Assembly: GCA_039654915.1 (NCBI GenBank)
Contig: CM077597.1
Span: forward strand, 36,864,001 to 36,928,000
Source of the DNA: Aquilaria yunnanensis
Taxonomy: Eukaryota; Streptophyta; Magnoliopsida; Malvales; Thymelaeaceae
DNA: 64,000 nucleotides
Direction: 5' to 3'
Within the stretch, counting starts at the first letter, position 1. Each line of letters begins with the position of its first letter. Made by a program: the position numbers and the translations under genes. Below the pieces are notes generated by a model, which was not told the DNA's origin, searched no databases, and worked only from the letters and a program-made list of their open reading frames with translations. Shown piece by piece: positions 44,066-56,215 of the stretch.

Positions 44066-47000
44066 ACCCTGTCGTGCTTGTGACTTGTACAGGCCATGGC
44101 TATAATGAGATGTACACATAAAGTACATTTTGTGAATATGTGAGTAATGCAAGTCACAAGCATGGGAATAAGGGCTACATAGTGTAAGTGCTCCATAAAA
44201 GTGCCTTAAAGACACTCTATCTAAACTTCAGGTAGAATTTATTGGAAGAAGGCATAATGGTGAGCCAAATAAGGCTATGATTGAATGCTATGTGGATTGT
44301 GAGAATGAGACTCAATATGGAGGGCAAACTTGGATAAGAATCCAATAAGCAAAGTACTTTAAGCTAAGCCTCCAAAGGGAGACTCTAAAGCACACCCTAG
44401 TGTGCCCGTGTGTGAACTCAGGGGCTCTAAAGCCAAAAACACTATGGGAAATTGTATAAGTACAATGCCAATGTGGTTATATCAATGAGGGAAGGTACGC
44501 AAGCTCAAAAATGAGGTGGACACATGGAAACTTACCAAGACACACTAGAGTGCAGTAGAACACCCTTAAGTGCACCTTTGTGTGTGACTATGTGCTTATG
44601 AAGACTCTAAAGTCTACTATGTTGAAAAGGTATTGCATGAGAATGATAATGGGAACTACAATGTTGGTGAATAAACGGTAAAAAACACCATGGAACCATG
44701 GAGACACCTCAAGAGACAATGAAGTGCTCCTAGATACACTCTTAAGTGTAGTTATGTTCAACGAAAAATTTGAGGGCTTAATTGGCTAAATAAATTCACA
44801 ATGTGGGTGCTTAAAATGTGCCCCTTGAGAAGCTAAGTGGGACAAAACAAGGTCCAAAAAGACTTGAGCTACTTGGAAGAAGGCTTGACCAAAAAACAAT
44901 TAAAAATCTGTGGTTGCTTGGACAAATTCCGCCACCATTTGAATTAAGGTCTTTATGGTCACTTCAATGCCATTTCCTAGTTGTTTCTTTATAGCTTCAT
45001 GGGCTCATTATGTCAAGCTAAGATCCTTCCAAAGATTGATACAAAAGGAGAACAAATCAAAGGCTAAACAAGACAAAGACTTGAAAACCAAGTCACTCGG
45101 TCAATCTTGTTACATAGTCATTAAAGGGAATTTACTACCAACTTCCAAGTAGGTTTCTAGCACCATTTATTACCTAAGTCCATGTACTAAGCTCTACCAA
45201 TGACCACTAAAGAGAAGGGAAAGAAAAGAGAGCAAAAATAAAATATTGGTACCTTGACTTTGGTCATTCGGCCAAAGCCTAATTCTAAGCCTTTTAAAGG
45301 CAGCTTACTTGTTGCTACTTAGCTATTTCTTGGCTGTTTCCTACTCATTTACACCTTAGAAATATAGTAAATAGAAGCCACAAATAGTTAGATATCAAAA
45401 CATAAGCAAGAAACCAAAGACAACAAAAGTTAGCCAAAACTGAAGCTAAACTAGCACACCATCTTTAGTATGCGTCATGAGCTACTTTATTCTTCCTTTA
45501 TTTTTAATTTCTCACCATCATCTACTTGGCCATACCCCTGCCTACATACCCTTAAGTTTTTGGAAAGAAAGAAATAGGAAAAGGAGGGAAACAAGGTGAA
45601 TCTAAGACAAGATCAAGCAAGATTAACATATGGTGTCACCTATGTTGGTGCTTATGATGATGAAAGTGTGATCAAGATTCCTTACTACCTTTTTGGTAGT
45701 AGGTGAGGACTTAATATAAGGCTTCTTCTCCTCTATTTTGAAGGGGAAAAACTGCCCTAGGTGATGGCTTAAGCCAAAGGAACCTAGAGGCTATGTTAAT
45801 GGGCTATGTGTGCATAAAGCACTATGATAAGCTAGCTAGTTTTCTTTCGGCAAGCATAAGGTTTTGTTGAAGTTGGGCCAAGCTTGATCAATCACCTAGG
45901 GCTCTATGATAAATGAACTTAATCAAACTAATCACATGAAGAATCTGCCAAGAAATCATGCTTGCTATGTTACGGAAACCCTTTGTATATGGTGTGTCTG
46001 TTTATGTGCTTTTCTATTTCTGTGCATCTGCTAACCTTTTTATTACTTATATATGTATTATTTATTATGTTGTACTTGTTGTTTTTGGTGCCTTTTATGT
46101 CTTTGGATGTAGGCTATTAAAAAAGCTTGGAGGTTTTAAGCATATCAAGGATTTTAACATTGAACAAGGCACTAGGCGCTGTTTGGGTTCTTCATTGAGC
46201 ACCTATGTACTCATGCACTCTTTTTCCCATTTTAGGTAAAGAAGTGAAGCACTAAAGGGCTTAAGAACCTCCAAAAGAGGTCTATGTATAGGGAGATATA
46301 CTCTATGAATTGTGGCTTATCAAAAGGAAGCATGAGAAGTTCATCAATTTGAATTGATGATTGTGTTTCTGTTCATGTGATTGTAGGCCTTGATGGCTAC
46401 CATGGGAATTGCTATTTCTGGCTTAATCCTGGTATAGGCTAGGACCAGGAGGGTTGTGAGAAATCTATGGCCCAAGTGCCAACTTAAAGTAGAAGTTAAA
46501 GTCTCAGTGGGCCTGGACACTGTTTGAACAAAAAGTGTACCATGAATAAGAACACTTAGTACATCAAACTTTTGATGTATATGTTTTTTGCCATGTAGCC
46601 CTAACTTGCAATTTTTTTGATGTACATATTTGTATATATTGAGGGCTAGGGGGGTTAGGCTTAAATAAAACATAACTTGTGATATATTTTGGGGCATGGA
46701 TAGGCCATAAGGCACCAAGTAAAAGAAGCATGCGTGGTTTGTAATTTATGTTGTATGCATTGTATGTGTGACCATGTTAGCTTTAGGTGGACTCTAATGA
46801 ACCCTTAAAGACACTAAGATAGACTTTCACATGCATGCTTAGACCCCTAAGTAAACTTAACTGATTAAGGCCCCACTAATTAGATAAAAGCAAGTAAAAG
46901 CCACTAAAGCTTTAAAACCATGAGATTCCTACCTAGCTAAATAATAAACTGGGGCTAAGAATCTTGGAAGTCAGAGTCCAATTCACCATATGAAATCAAC

Positions 47001-47216
47001 TAAGTAACTAAAAACAATAAGTTGGCATGAACCTTTTAAAAATGTTTAAGGTGGAGGTGACTTGGGCCCTAACAAAGTTTTTACCAAAGCTCTAGGTTGT
47101 GTATAGCTCTTGGTTAAATAGGACCTTTATGGTCTGGTAATGGATGTATAGGACCTTATGGTCTGATAGGCAAATTCGCACTACAACACACAATCATTGT
47201 TAGATTGCAGGAGTAA
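44066..47216. other. No gene recognised; probable leader/LTR sequence of gypsy elements
   Basis: Three kilobases with stops in all frames. 44390-44770 holds loosely repeated 'ctaaag', 'gtgcacct' and 'acacac' phrases. 45990-46130 resembles in character the region before the start of the 2.4-kb solo LTR transcript. I could not define ends or identify a primer-binding site for the chromovirus that starts at 47217. Confidence 0.3.
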
Positions 47217-50200
47217 ATGGCTAGAGGTAGAAATAGAAGAATGAGAAATGAAATTAATACCAGGGCTAATCAATTACCTGATCAATAGCTTGAGATTGAG
47301 GAAGTAGCTGAAAGCAGCACAGGACTTCCTAAAAAAGCCACAGAGCCTGAACCTAGTGTGTAGGGTCAACAAATGATGGAAGACCTGATGGATGTGATGA
47401 AAGCTAATATTGCTCAGGTTGTGGTAGGAAAGCAAGCTATTGCTAGGGGCCAGGACCAGGCACCTAGAGGCACTACTACTGATGAAGGGTAGGAAGCTAG
47501 AGAAAGAATATGTAAAAGGCTAGGTAAAGAACTAATAAAAGAAGAGCAAGCAAGCAAGCTTGTAGATGAAGAACAGGAACAAGATGAGGAAATGAGACAC
47601 CCATAAAGTTGAAGATTGATGTCAGAAGTTAGGAGAACCACTAATAATAGAGAAGGAGAGCAACTAGGCTCTTATGCTAGAAGAATTGAGCTGGTGTTAG
47701 AAAGCTCAAAGGAGACGGCTTTTTAGAGACGGACAAGAACCATTGGAAGAAGAAGAGAACAGTCAACAAATGAGGGCTTAAGGGAAGGCCAGTTAAAAGG
47801 CTTATTGGCACTTAAAACCCATGTATTTAAGGGAAGTGGTGATCAAGAATAACCTGAATTCTAGATTTTCCAGGTAGAGAAAGTGTTTCAAAGAATGGAG
47901 GTCCCTTCTACCCAAAAAGTGTATTACCTACCTTTATGCTGGAAGGTAGTGTAGAACTTTTGCGGAGGATAGTGCAAAGGCCATATATGAGCAGAAATGA
48001 AAGAAAACTCACCAGTGAGGAAGAACCCATGAGATGGTTTGAGTTCCTTCAGGTGTTTCAACAACAGTATGTAAGTGAAGCTCTCAATAATAAAAAACAA
48101 GTGGAGTTTGACTTACTATAACAAGGTAATATGTCAGCCAAAGAATATGAGCACAGATTTAGTAGTCTCCTCAGATATGCCCCACATTATGATGGGAAAG
48201 AAGAATTGAGCACTACAAGATTTATTAGGGTACTGAGACCTGAATTGAGACAAATATTGAGAGCTATAGGCATCAAGACCTATGACGAGGCTATCCAAAG
48301 GGCTCTGACCTCAGAGGAGGAATGTCAGCATGCACTAGTAGGGAACACTAAAGAGGCTCCTATGGGACACCAATGTGGGAGAAAAAGAGCTAAGGATAGG
48401 TTGGGAAAAGCTGAATTGGGCAAGGAACAAAAGAAGCGCAAAGACGCCTAAAGGTTTGGACCCCAATGCCAAACTTGTGGAAAATATCATGATTTTAAAC
48501 CATGTTATAAGATCACTAAAGGATGTCTAAAGTTTGGTGCTCAGGACCACTAGGTCAGAGATAACCCAGTTAAGAAGGAAGAAAGGAAAGTATCGGGTAA
48601 ATTTGGGGCTCTTTGGCGAAGAAACCAACAAGACAAGGGAAAAGGGATGGCAACGCCTTAGCCTCCCAGATAGATGCAAAAGGGGCTAGGTTAGCCTGTG
48701 TCAATCAGGGTCTAGCCCCAAGCTAGAAGAGTATATCAGATTGTGGCTCAAGGAGAAAAGAGGAATGAAGCCTTGGAGAAGATGCTATAAGCCACAGGAA
48801 GTTGAGGGAGGAAGCACTAAAAGGTAACCTTTACCTTTGTGATAAGCTTATTTTGATAATTCATGATACTGGTGCTTCCATATCCATCAATTTAGCAAAC
48901 TTAGTAAGGGAATTAAACTTATAGGTTACATCACTACCTTAAGTGTATATGATCAGAATAGCTGGAAATGAATTGATGTTTTCACATCACAATGTCAAAG
49001 ACTTGATTAGGCTAAATGAGCTGGAATTTAAGGCTAACTTGATCATTCTAAAAACCACTAGTTATGATATGGTATTGGGCATAAATTGGTTAGTTGAAAA
49101 TAATGTTATCATAAATTGCCAAGATAGGAAGCTAACACTACCAAGACAAGTAGAACACTCCTTAAGAGACTTAGTAAAATGTGATGTTGGTTATGTAAAG
49201 GTAATGGATTGCATACCTATACTTTTTGAAAAAGAATACATGTTCTTGACTGACAAAAAGTCCAAGATTAAACTGAAAAGAATTCTTTTTGTGAAAGAAT
49301 ATCCAAAAGTATTCCCTTTTGAGTTACCAGGTCTACCCCCTTTAAAGGAAAAAGTGTTTGAGATGAAATTCACACCAGAAGCAGTTCTTGTATCCACCGT
49401 ACCTTACAGGATGGCAATCCCTGAAATGAATGAGCTAAAAAAGAAATTGGATGAACTCCTTGAAAACAGGTTCATTAGGCCAAGTGTGTCCGCTTGGCGA
49501 GCACCAATGTTGTTTGTGAAAAAGAAAGATGTGACTCATAGGTTGTGCATTGACTATAGAAGGCTCAACGCTATGACTGTGAAGAATAAGTATCCTCTCC
49601 CCAGGATTGAGGACCTATTTGATCAACTTAAGTGAGCCATAGTGTTCTGAAAGGTTGATATGAGATTGAGGTACTTTACAGTATGCTCAAAAGGCCTATT
49701 TCTAGTTCTGAAAGTAGTCTTAGGAATGTTTGCTTCTTTAACTTTCAATTACTGTAATACCATTCGGGCTTACTAATGCCTCAACTTTCTTTATGGATTT
49801 GATGCAAAGGATATTCAGACGTTATCCAGACCACTTTGTGGTGATCTTTATAGATGATATCTTGGTGTATTCCAAGGATAATGAGGGGCATAAAAGCACT
49901 TAAGAATAGTGTTGGATGTGTTAAAGATACATCAATTATATGTCAAGCTCAATAAATGCCATTTCTGGACCAACCAAATTGAATTCCTAGGCCATGTAAT
50001 CAATGGCAAGGAATGGCTATAAACCTAGCAAAAATTAAAGTTATCTTATAGTTGAAGCAACCGTACAATGTGAGAGAAATAATAAGCTTCTTTAGGCCAG
50101 TTGGCTATTATAGAAGATTTGTGCCAAAAGTTTCTGTAATGGCAGCTCCTTTAACTAAGCTGACAAAGAAGGGGCAAAAGTTTAAATAGTTTAAGGAATG

Positions 50201-52159
50201 AGAAGAGAGCTTTTCAGGGGCTTGAAAACAAGCTCACTTCAATTCCTGTATTGATACTACCTAATCCCAAAAACCCTTTTAAGGTTTACACAGATGCATC
50301 TATTATTTGATTAGGAAGTGTATTGATGCAAGAAAAACAAGCCCTAGTTTATAGATCAAGGTAATTGAGACCACATGAGAAAGACTATCCAGTGTATGAT
50401 CTAGAACTTGCAGATGTGATTTTTTCCTTGAAACCAAGAAGACATTACCTACTAGGCAATAAGTTCCAAATCTTCACTGATCATAAAAGTCTCAAATACC
50501 TCTTTACTAAAAAAGAGATGAATCTGAAATGGAGAAGATGGCTTGAATACCTCAAAGTTTTTTATTGTAGCAATGAGTACAATGAAGGCAAAGCCAATAA
50601 AGTGGTTGATGCTTTAAGCAAAAAATACACAAGTATCTTAAAGCATGGAGAAGATGAATCAAATGAATTGAATAGCCTAACTTGTTTGGCTAAGAAGTGG
50701 CTAGAGTGGGAGAAAGCCCAATTAAAAGTAGTAACTTTTTAGTCCACTTGGAAAGGTGAAATACTGAAGGCACAACAACAGGATGAAGACCTTACTAGAA
50801 TGTTTGGGCAGAGACATGGAAAGTTACTCCAAGGGTTCTCTAATAGGCAAAGATTGCTTTGCTTCCAAGGCAAAATTTATGTACCCTAAGGGTATAAACT
50901 AAGGGAATAAATTCTAAAAGAAGCCCATTCTAGTAAGATGAACATACATCTTGGTACCATGAAAGTGTAACAAGGTCTGAAAGAACACTTCTGGTGGCCA
51001 AATATGAAAATAAAAATTCACACATTTGTGTCCAAATTTGTGGTATGTCAACAAGTAAAAGTTGATCATCAGAAACTAGGGTGGAAGTTGCAGAGTTTTC
51101 CTATACCTAAAAGAAGATGAGGATCCATACCTATGGAGTTCCTGGTAAGCATGCCTATGACAAAAAGAAAGCAAGATACGATTTGGGTAATTGTAGATAA
51201 ACTTACAAAGTCAGCACACCTTTTGCCTATGATTCTTACAAATCTTTTGGATAGGCCGTCACAGCTGTACATTAAAGAAATAGTGAGATTACATGGCATC
51301 CTAGAAGATATTGTTTCAGGTAGAAAGCCAAGAGTTGTGTCTAGAATCTAGAAATTACTACTTCAGGCACTAGGTACTCAACTGAAACTATGTTTAGCTT
51401 GCAACTTAAGACTGATGGACAAACTGAAAGACTAATACAGATCCTAGAAAATGTTAAGGTGCTATGTGTTGGAGTTTAAAGGAGAATGGGATCAACTCCT
51501 ACCCCAGATATAATTCTCCTACAACAACAGTTATCATTTAGTGATAAGAATGGCACCTTACAAAGCCCTGTATGCGACGAGGTGTGTTACTCCTCACTAT
51601 TAGCAGGATCCTAATGATGGAGTTGAAATAGGACCAGAACTGATCTAAGATACCACTAAAAAGATCAAAATAATCCAAGAAAGGATCAAGGATGCTAATG
51701 ATAGAGTGCAAGCCAATGGCAATCAAAGAAGGAGAAGAGACTTAGAGTTCTAAGTGGGAGACTATGTGTGGGTTAAAGTTTCTCCTATGAAAGGAGTTAT
51801 TAGATTTTGGAAGAAAGGAAAGCTAGCCCCTAAATATATTGGACCCATATCCAACAATGGCTAGAATTGGTAATGTGGCATACAAGCTGGAGTTACCTCT
51901 ATAATTGAGCCATATACATGATACTTTTCTTGTCCATCCGCTTAAGAAATACCTATTTGACCTACAACAAGCTATATCAGCTTCTGACATCTCAGTAACT
52001 CTAATCCTCTCTTATGAGGAGGAACCTGTGTAGATTCTGGCTAAGGATCTAAGAATGTTTACGAGTAAGTGGATAAATATGGTGAAGGTCCAATGGTCCC
52101 ACCATTTTGAACAACAAGCCACTTGGGAAACAGAGGCTGAAGTGCTCAGAAAATACCAA
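47217..52159 (+). pseudogene. Chromovirus-type Ty3/gypsy gag-pol, plus strand, dead
   Basis: From an ATG at 47217 the plus strand carries, in order: gag (to about 48450, with FSSLLRYAPHYDGKEEL and FIRVLRPELR), a zinc-knuckle region (48460-48560, CQTCGKYH then GAQDH), protease with DTGAS (48865-48879) and DMVLGINWL, reverse transcriptase (about 49330-50100, with [20 protein letters not shown], and FIDDILVYS at about 49845), RNase H (50290-50600, [10 protein letters not shown]), integrase (50750-51900) and a chromodomain-like tail (to 52159). There are more than ten stops or frameshifts. The zinc-site Cys before VVCQQVK is replaced by Phe. The last 1.7 kb is the first unit of the tandem array described below. 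Confidence 0.85.
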
Positions 52160-52185
52160 AGGCAATAAGCTCCAAATCTTCACTG

Positions 52186-53581
52186 TGTTGGGTTTCGGGA
52201 GCCAAACAGCGTTGCAAAATTTAACCAAAACCTTCCAGGATCCAAGTGAAATGAGGTAAACTATATGTTCAAAAAGTTTCATACCTAATTTTCGGTTGAG
52301 ATCTCTCACTCAACTGTAGAGTTGAATCACAAAACTTAAACAGTTGACATGTTCAATCTCTCTATGGTATCCACACGAGCCTCTCAAGATCACCATGCTT
52401 TCACCACATCTTGACAGATGCATTTCTCTTGCGCTCACAGTGCTAGCTTGCGTCCTCCAAGGAATTGCGAGAGAAGAGTGTGGCTGTCCTTTTGGGAGGC
52501 TAGGGCAAGAAGCTACGAATTTCTCACTAAAAGTTGTATTTATAGTGAGACTCAACTTCTAGGCCTAATGGGTTTCAAAGCCCTAATTTTGGGCTTAATA
52601 ATGGCTCAACTCTTGGGCCCATTATTAATACAAAATTATTGTGAAACCATATGAAATAATTAGCCCATGCACTTTAATGATCCAAATAGCTCTATATGTA
52701 TGACCCAATAGGCTCTTACCACGTTGGCAATGATCATAAATCACATTTATGATCATAAGCAATGAGCAGTGTCTAGCAACACTTCATTTTTACCCAAGTG
52801 ACAAGATTGTCAGCGATTCAACTAAACCTTTATGATCATCATTGATATATGCCATTGTCCCTTTGTCCAAGATATCAAGACTAAGCACGAGACATGGAAT
52901 GTGTCACTCTCGTATAGCCCAATCTTTAGTTTCTTGATTACCGAGTAGACCAACTTAAACTGATGACATTGATATTGTATATCAACTCATCCAAGCATGG
53001 CCATGCATTTTTCTAAGTCTTACTCTATCAAGGGGCCCGAAGATATCACTCCCATTACATAGGAGGGACAAATCCCATCTTGATCATACAAATCCCTTCG
53101 CATGATATGTGACATACCCAATGACCTCCTTCAAGTTCACTCAGTTACGAGCAACAAAGGAAAGTATCAAAGTATATGACTCACATGTAGGGAACCTTGA
53201 TGATCTTAGGTTGAAGGACTACATATACCATGATCACTATGAGAATCACTTATGACACTCATGTAACGATCCATGTAGTGTTCTCATGGTGGGTTGGTCC
53301 AATACACAAGTTCTCCAACTTGTACCCATATGTAGACTACATATCTCATATTAGTCTCCACATATGCTAGTCGTTATGTACTATTGCAACCCGCTCCACA
53401 ATAATACTAGACTAGGGACATTTGAGAATATCATTATTCTAGGGTTACAATTATGTTTATTACATTATGCAGAAACAAAACAACAAACATAATTGCTGGA
53501 TTAATGCTTTAATAAAATATCATGACTCAATGTGCAAAAAATACAATCATCTCATGTTTGGTTTTTGGCACAACACTAACA
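52186..53581 (-). mobile_element. Solo LTR of the copia family, older, minus strand
   Basis: 1396 bp, TGTTGGG...CTAACA on plus. Target duplication CACTG on both sides (52181-52185 and 53582-53586). Several small deletions and many transitions relative to copia-1. It is inserted in the RNase H codons for FTDHK of array unit 2; the empty form of the site is seen in units 1, 3, 4 and 5. Confidence 0.92.
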
Positions 53582-53883
53582 CACTGATCATAAAACTCTC
53601 AAATACCTCTTTACTCAAACAGAGATGAATCTGAGGGGAAGAAGATGGCTTAAATACCTCAAAGTTTTTGACTGTAAGATTGAGTACACTGAAGGCAAAG
53701 CCAACAAAGTGGCTGATGCTTTAAGCAGAAAATACACAAGTATCTTAAAGCATAGAGAAGAACATTCAAATGAATTTAATAGGCTAACATGTTTGGCTAA
53801 CAAGTGGCTAGAGTGGGAGAAAGCCCAATTTAAAGTAGTAACTATTTAGCCAACTTGGAAAGATGAAATGCTGAAGGCACAAA

Positions 53884-55831
53884 AACAAGATGAACAACTT
53901 TCTAGAATGTCTGGGCAAAGACATGGAAAGCTATTCCAAGGGTTCTCTAAAAGGCAAGGATTGCTTTACTTCCAAGACAAAATTTATGTACCCTGGGTGT
54001 ATGAACTAAGAGAATAAATTTTAAAATAAGCCAATTCTAGTAAGATGAACATACATCTTGGTACCATGAAAGTGTACCAAGATCTAAATGAACACTTCTG
54101 GTGGCCAAATATGTAAAAAGAAATTCACACATTTGCGTCCAAATTTGTTGTTGCAAAGAAGTAAAAGTTCAGTATTAGAAACCAGGGTGCAAGTTGCAGA
54201 GTTTGCCTATACCAAAAAGAAGATGAGGATCCAAGCCTATGACAAAAAGAAAGCAAGATACCGTCTGGGTAATTGTGGAGAGACTTACAAAGTCAGCACA
54301 CTTTATGCCTATTAATCTTATAGATGTTTTGGAAAGGCTAGCACAGCAGTACATTAAAGAAATAGTGAGATTACATGGCATCCTAGATGATATAGTTTCC
54401 AATAGAGAGCCAAAATTTGTGTCTAAATGCTAGAAATCACTACATCAGGGACTAGGTACTAAATTGAAACTGAGTTCAGCTTACCACCCGAGACTGATGG
54501 ACAAACTAAAAGACTGATACAGATCCTGGAAGATATGTTAAGGTGCTATGTGCTAGACTTTAAAGGAGAATGGGATGAACTCCTACCCCTGATAGAATTG
54601 TCCTACAACAACAGTTATCAATTGGTGATAAGAATGGCACCTTATGAAGCTCTGTATGGGAGGAGGTGTGTTATTCCTTACTTTTGGCAGGATCTTAAGG
54701 ATGGAGTTGAAATGGGACTAGAACTAATCCAACATACCACTAAAAAGATCAAAATAATCCAAGAAAGGATCAAGGTTGCTAATGATATAGAGCAAGCCAA
54801 TGGCAATCAAAGAAGGAGAACATACTTAGAGTTCCGAGCGAGATACTGTGTGTGGATAACAAGATGAACAACTTTCTAGAATGTCTGGGCAGAGACATTG
54901 AAAGCTATTCCAAGGGTTCTCTAAAAGGCAAGGATTGCTTTACTTCCAAGACAAAATTTATGTACCCTGGGGGTATGAACTAAGGGAATAAAGTTTAAAA
55001 GAAGCCAATTCTAGTAAGATGAACATACATCTTGGTACCATGAAAGTGTACCAAGATCTAAATGAACACTTCTGGTGGCCAAATATGTAAAAAGAAATTC
55101 ACACATTTGTGTCCAAATTTGTTGTTGCCAAGAAGTAAAAGTTGAGCATTAGAAACCAGGGTGCAAGTTGCAGAGTTTGCCTATACCAAAAAGAAGATGA
55201 GGATCCAAGCCTATGACAAAAAGAAAGCAAGATACCGTCTGGGTAATTGTGGGGAGACTTACAAAGTCAGCACACTTTATGCCTATTAATCTTATAGATG
55301 TTTTGGAAAGGCTAGCACAGCAGTACATTAAAGAAATAGTGAGATTACATGGCATCCTAGATGATATAGTTTCCAATAGAGAGCCAAAATTTGTGTCTAA
55401 ATGCCAGAAATCACTACATCAGGGACTAGGTACTAAATTGAAACTGAGTTCAGCTTACCACCCGAGACTGATGGACAAACTAAAAGACTGATACAGATCC
55501 TGGAAGATATGTTAAGGTGCTATGTGCTAGACTTTAAAGGAGAATGGGATGAACTCCTACCCCTGATAGAATTGTCCTACAACAACAGTTATCAATTGGT
55601 GATAAGAATGGCACCTTATGAAGCTCTGTATGGGAGGAGGTGTGTTATTCCTTACTTTTGGCAGGATCTTAAGGATGGAGTTGAAATGGGACTAGAACTA
55701 ATCCAACATACCACTAAAAAGATCAAAATAATCCAAGAAAGGATCAAGGTTGCTAATGATATAGAGCAAGCCAATGGCAATCAAAGAAGGAGAACATACT
55801 TAGAGTTCCGAGCGGGATAGTGTGTGTGGAT
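53884..55831 (+). repeat. Two 974-bp direct repeats within array unit 2
   Basis: Copy 1 is 53884-54857 and copy 2 is 54858-55831. They cover the integrase from the linker to the 'gtgtgtggat' stretch. The encoded segments at 54535-54840 and 55509-55814 are identical and the DNA differs at few sites, so this duplication is much younger than the array itself. The junction is 'gtgtgtggat' to 'aacaagatgaac', with almost no homology. Confidence 0.88.
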
Positions 55832-56215
55832 TAAAGTTTCACCTATGGAAGGAGTTACGAGTTTTGGGAAGAAAGTAAAGCTAGCACCTAAATATATTGG
55901 ATCCATTTCTAATAGTGGCTAGAACAGGTAATGTGGCATATAGCTGGAGTTTCCTCTATAATTGAGCCATATACATGATACTTTTCTTGTTAGTATGCTA
56001 AGAAATACCTATCTGACCTATGAAAAATTATACCAGCTTCTGAGATCTTAGTAACTCCCAACCTCTCTTATGAGGAGGAACTTGTGAAGGTTCTAGCTAA
56101 GAATGTTAGAAAGTTTTGGAGTAAGTGGATAAATATGGTGAAGGTCCAATGGTCCCACCATTCTGAACAACAAGCCACTTGGGAAATAGAGGCTGAAGTG
56201 CTCTGAAGGTACCAA

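Larger units (their letters stand above)
52160..56215 (+). pseudogene. Array unit 2: pol segment with solo LTR and inner duplication
   Basis: Starts at the shared junction and is cut at once by the copia solo LTR (52186-53581). It continues with RNase H/linker codons (53625-53849: [20 protein letters not shown]), integrase (from about 53885), a 974-bp direct duplication of the integrase part, and the chromodomain tail to 56215. Stops shared with the other units are at 54015 and in the duplicate. Dead in all parts. Confidence 0.8.

Noticed and set aside
46425..46445. 'cctggtataggctagg' as a tRNA-iMet primer-binding site for the chromovirus at 47217
   Set aside because: Only the first six bases match TGGTATCAGAGC, no LTR end precedes it, and it is about 800 bp from gag.
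47414..47641. Ser-rich 75-codon minus-strand frame
   Set aside because: It is antisense to the Glu/Lys-rich gag of the plus-strand chromovirus and reflects its composition.
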